From CAZFHZ01 sp964519015 (GTDB lineage: Bacteria > Blakebacterota > Blakebacteria > Blakebacterales > CAYUVJ01), in contig CAZFHZ010000014.1 of NCBI GenBank assembly GCA_964519015.1, forward strand, positions 1 through 42,862: a stretch of DNA of 42,862 nt. Reading direction: 5' to 3'. Both the position numbers and the translations under genes were made by a program. The notes below the pieces were generated by a model. It had not been told where the DNA came from. It made no database searches and worked only from the letters and a program-made list of their open reading frames with translations. This document shows, one piece after another, positions 42,578 to 42,862 of the stretch (the first letter of the stretch is position 1; each line of letters begins with the position of its first letter).

Positions 42578-42637
42578 GGACGACCAATCGCGGTCACCGG
42601 CAGGGTTCGCCTGCCCGTTTGCGGGAACCGGTCGTCC
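42578..42637. promoter_or_regulatory. Candidate NtrC-type enhancer (nested inverted repeats)
   Basis: Outer arms GGACGACC (42578-42585) and GGTCGTCC (42630-42637) are exact inverse complements. Inside, GGTTC (42604-42608) and GAACC (42625-42629) form a second pair centred about 93 nt upstream of the predicted start near 42523, a usual distance for sigma-54 enhancer sites. Which pair, if either, is bound cannot be told. Confidence 0.45.
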
Positions 42638-42742
42638 CAGGAGCGGACACACCCAAGGTACGGCTCTGCCGGTGGATATGTTACGTAGAATTGGCTCCGC
42701 GCGCCGGGGCGGCCGACGGGGGAGCGGGAGGGGGCTGATCCC

Positions 42743-42862
42743 TCAGGCCCGCCCCAGGGGATGCTCCCGTCGTTCCTGCTCGCGGGCGTCCGGTCCGGTG
42801 GGATGGGCGGGCCAAAGGGGCGGTGGGAGGAGCCCCCGGCGGAGCCGGGCCAGTTCGCAGTC
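42743..42862 (-). CDS. Unidentified C-terminus, cut by window end
   Basis: A minus-strand frame enters from the window edge and ends in TGA at 42743-42745. The 39 visible residues (beginning DCELARLRRGLL, ending EHPLGRA) are rich in Arg, Pro and Leu, as expected for a real tail in a high-GC genome. No family can be told from so little. It would lie upstream of the efflux operon on the same strand, with the sigma-54 promoter in the gap. Confidence 0.35.
   Translation of the reverse strand, partial: DCELARLRRGLLPPPLWPAHPTGPDAREQERREHPLGRA

Noticed and set aside
1..42862. CRISPR arrays, tRNA or rRNA genes, phage or transposon genes
   Set aside because: No regular spaced repeats, no cloverleaf-like segments recognised by eye, and no transposase, integrase or phage structural protein among the translations. 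A covariance-model scan would be needed to exclude small RNAs.

Overview
The window is one contiguous piece of a high-GC bacterial chromosome. Sampled lines reach about 78% G+C in the permease genes, against about 48-58% in the first 2.5 kb. No rRNA, tRNA, CRISPR array, transposase or integrase was recognised. The gene content points to Gemmatimonadota or a near relative such as Acidobacteriota: PadR next to an orphan duplicated permease of the ADOP type, many 6-bladed beta-propeller lipoproteins, an M61 peptidase with a PDZ domain, an LA_2272-type repeat protein, and an ECF sigma/zinc-finger anti-sigma pair. The phylum is inferred from style, not from a marker gene.

Layout. 1-2558 (+): the end of an ABC ATPase gene and, overlapping it by 4 nt, a permease fused to a propeller domain; this stretch is clearly lower in GC. 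2620-12550 (-): a propeller-rich region. In transcription order from the right it holds propeller B2, propeller A2, another propeller, PadR, an ADOP permease, an S41 peptidase chimera and propeller A1. The A/B pair is duplicated (2620-4483 against 10149-11992). In the left copy, B has lost its first half and is joined to an S41 peptidase through an 83-nt piece of permease gene read in the wrong frame. 12751-14685 (-): a lipoprotein and a repeat-solenoid surface protein. 15154-16245 (+): a secreted propeller. 16270-19760: a 7-TM LuxR regulator divergent from a second orphan permease. 19788-23449 (-): a degenerate GGDEF protein, SufS and a Yip1-like membrane protein. 23498-27643: an M61 peptidase, a divergent lipoprotein and a small membrane protein. 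27788-30458 (+): an alpha/beta hydrolase, a small lipoprotein-like protein and a SEC-C protein.

30474-42453 (-) is a run of twelve co-oriented genes, most of them tightly packed or overlapping: HlyD adaptor, two ABC ATPases, a two-halved MacB-like permease, TolC, an NtrC-type response regulator, an NtrY-type kinase, DUF1232, Smr, ECF sigma, anti-sigma and YbjQ. About 70-95 nt upstream of the adaptor gene is a near-consensus sigma-54 promoter with inverted repeats upstream of it. This fits the sigma-54 activator encoded in the same run and suggests a self-controlled envelope efflux or stress system.

The most interesting points are the S41/permease/propeller chimera with its segmental duplication, the permease-propeller fusion with its own ATPase, and the sigma-54-controlled efflux operon that pairs one two-halved permease with two unequal ATPases. 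I did not find a system I could call wholly new with confidence.
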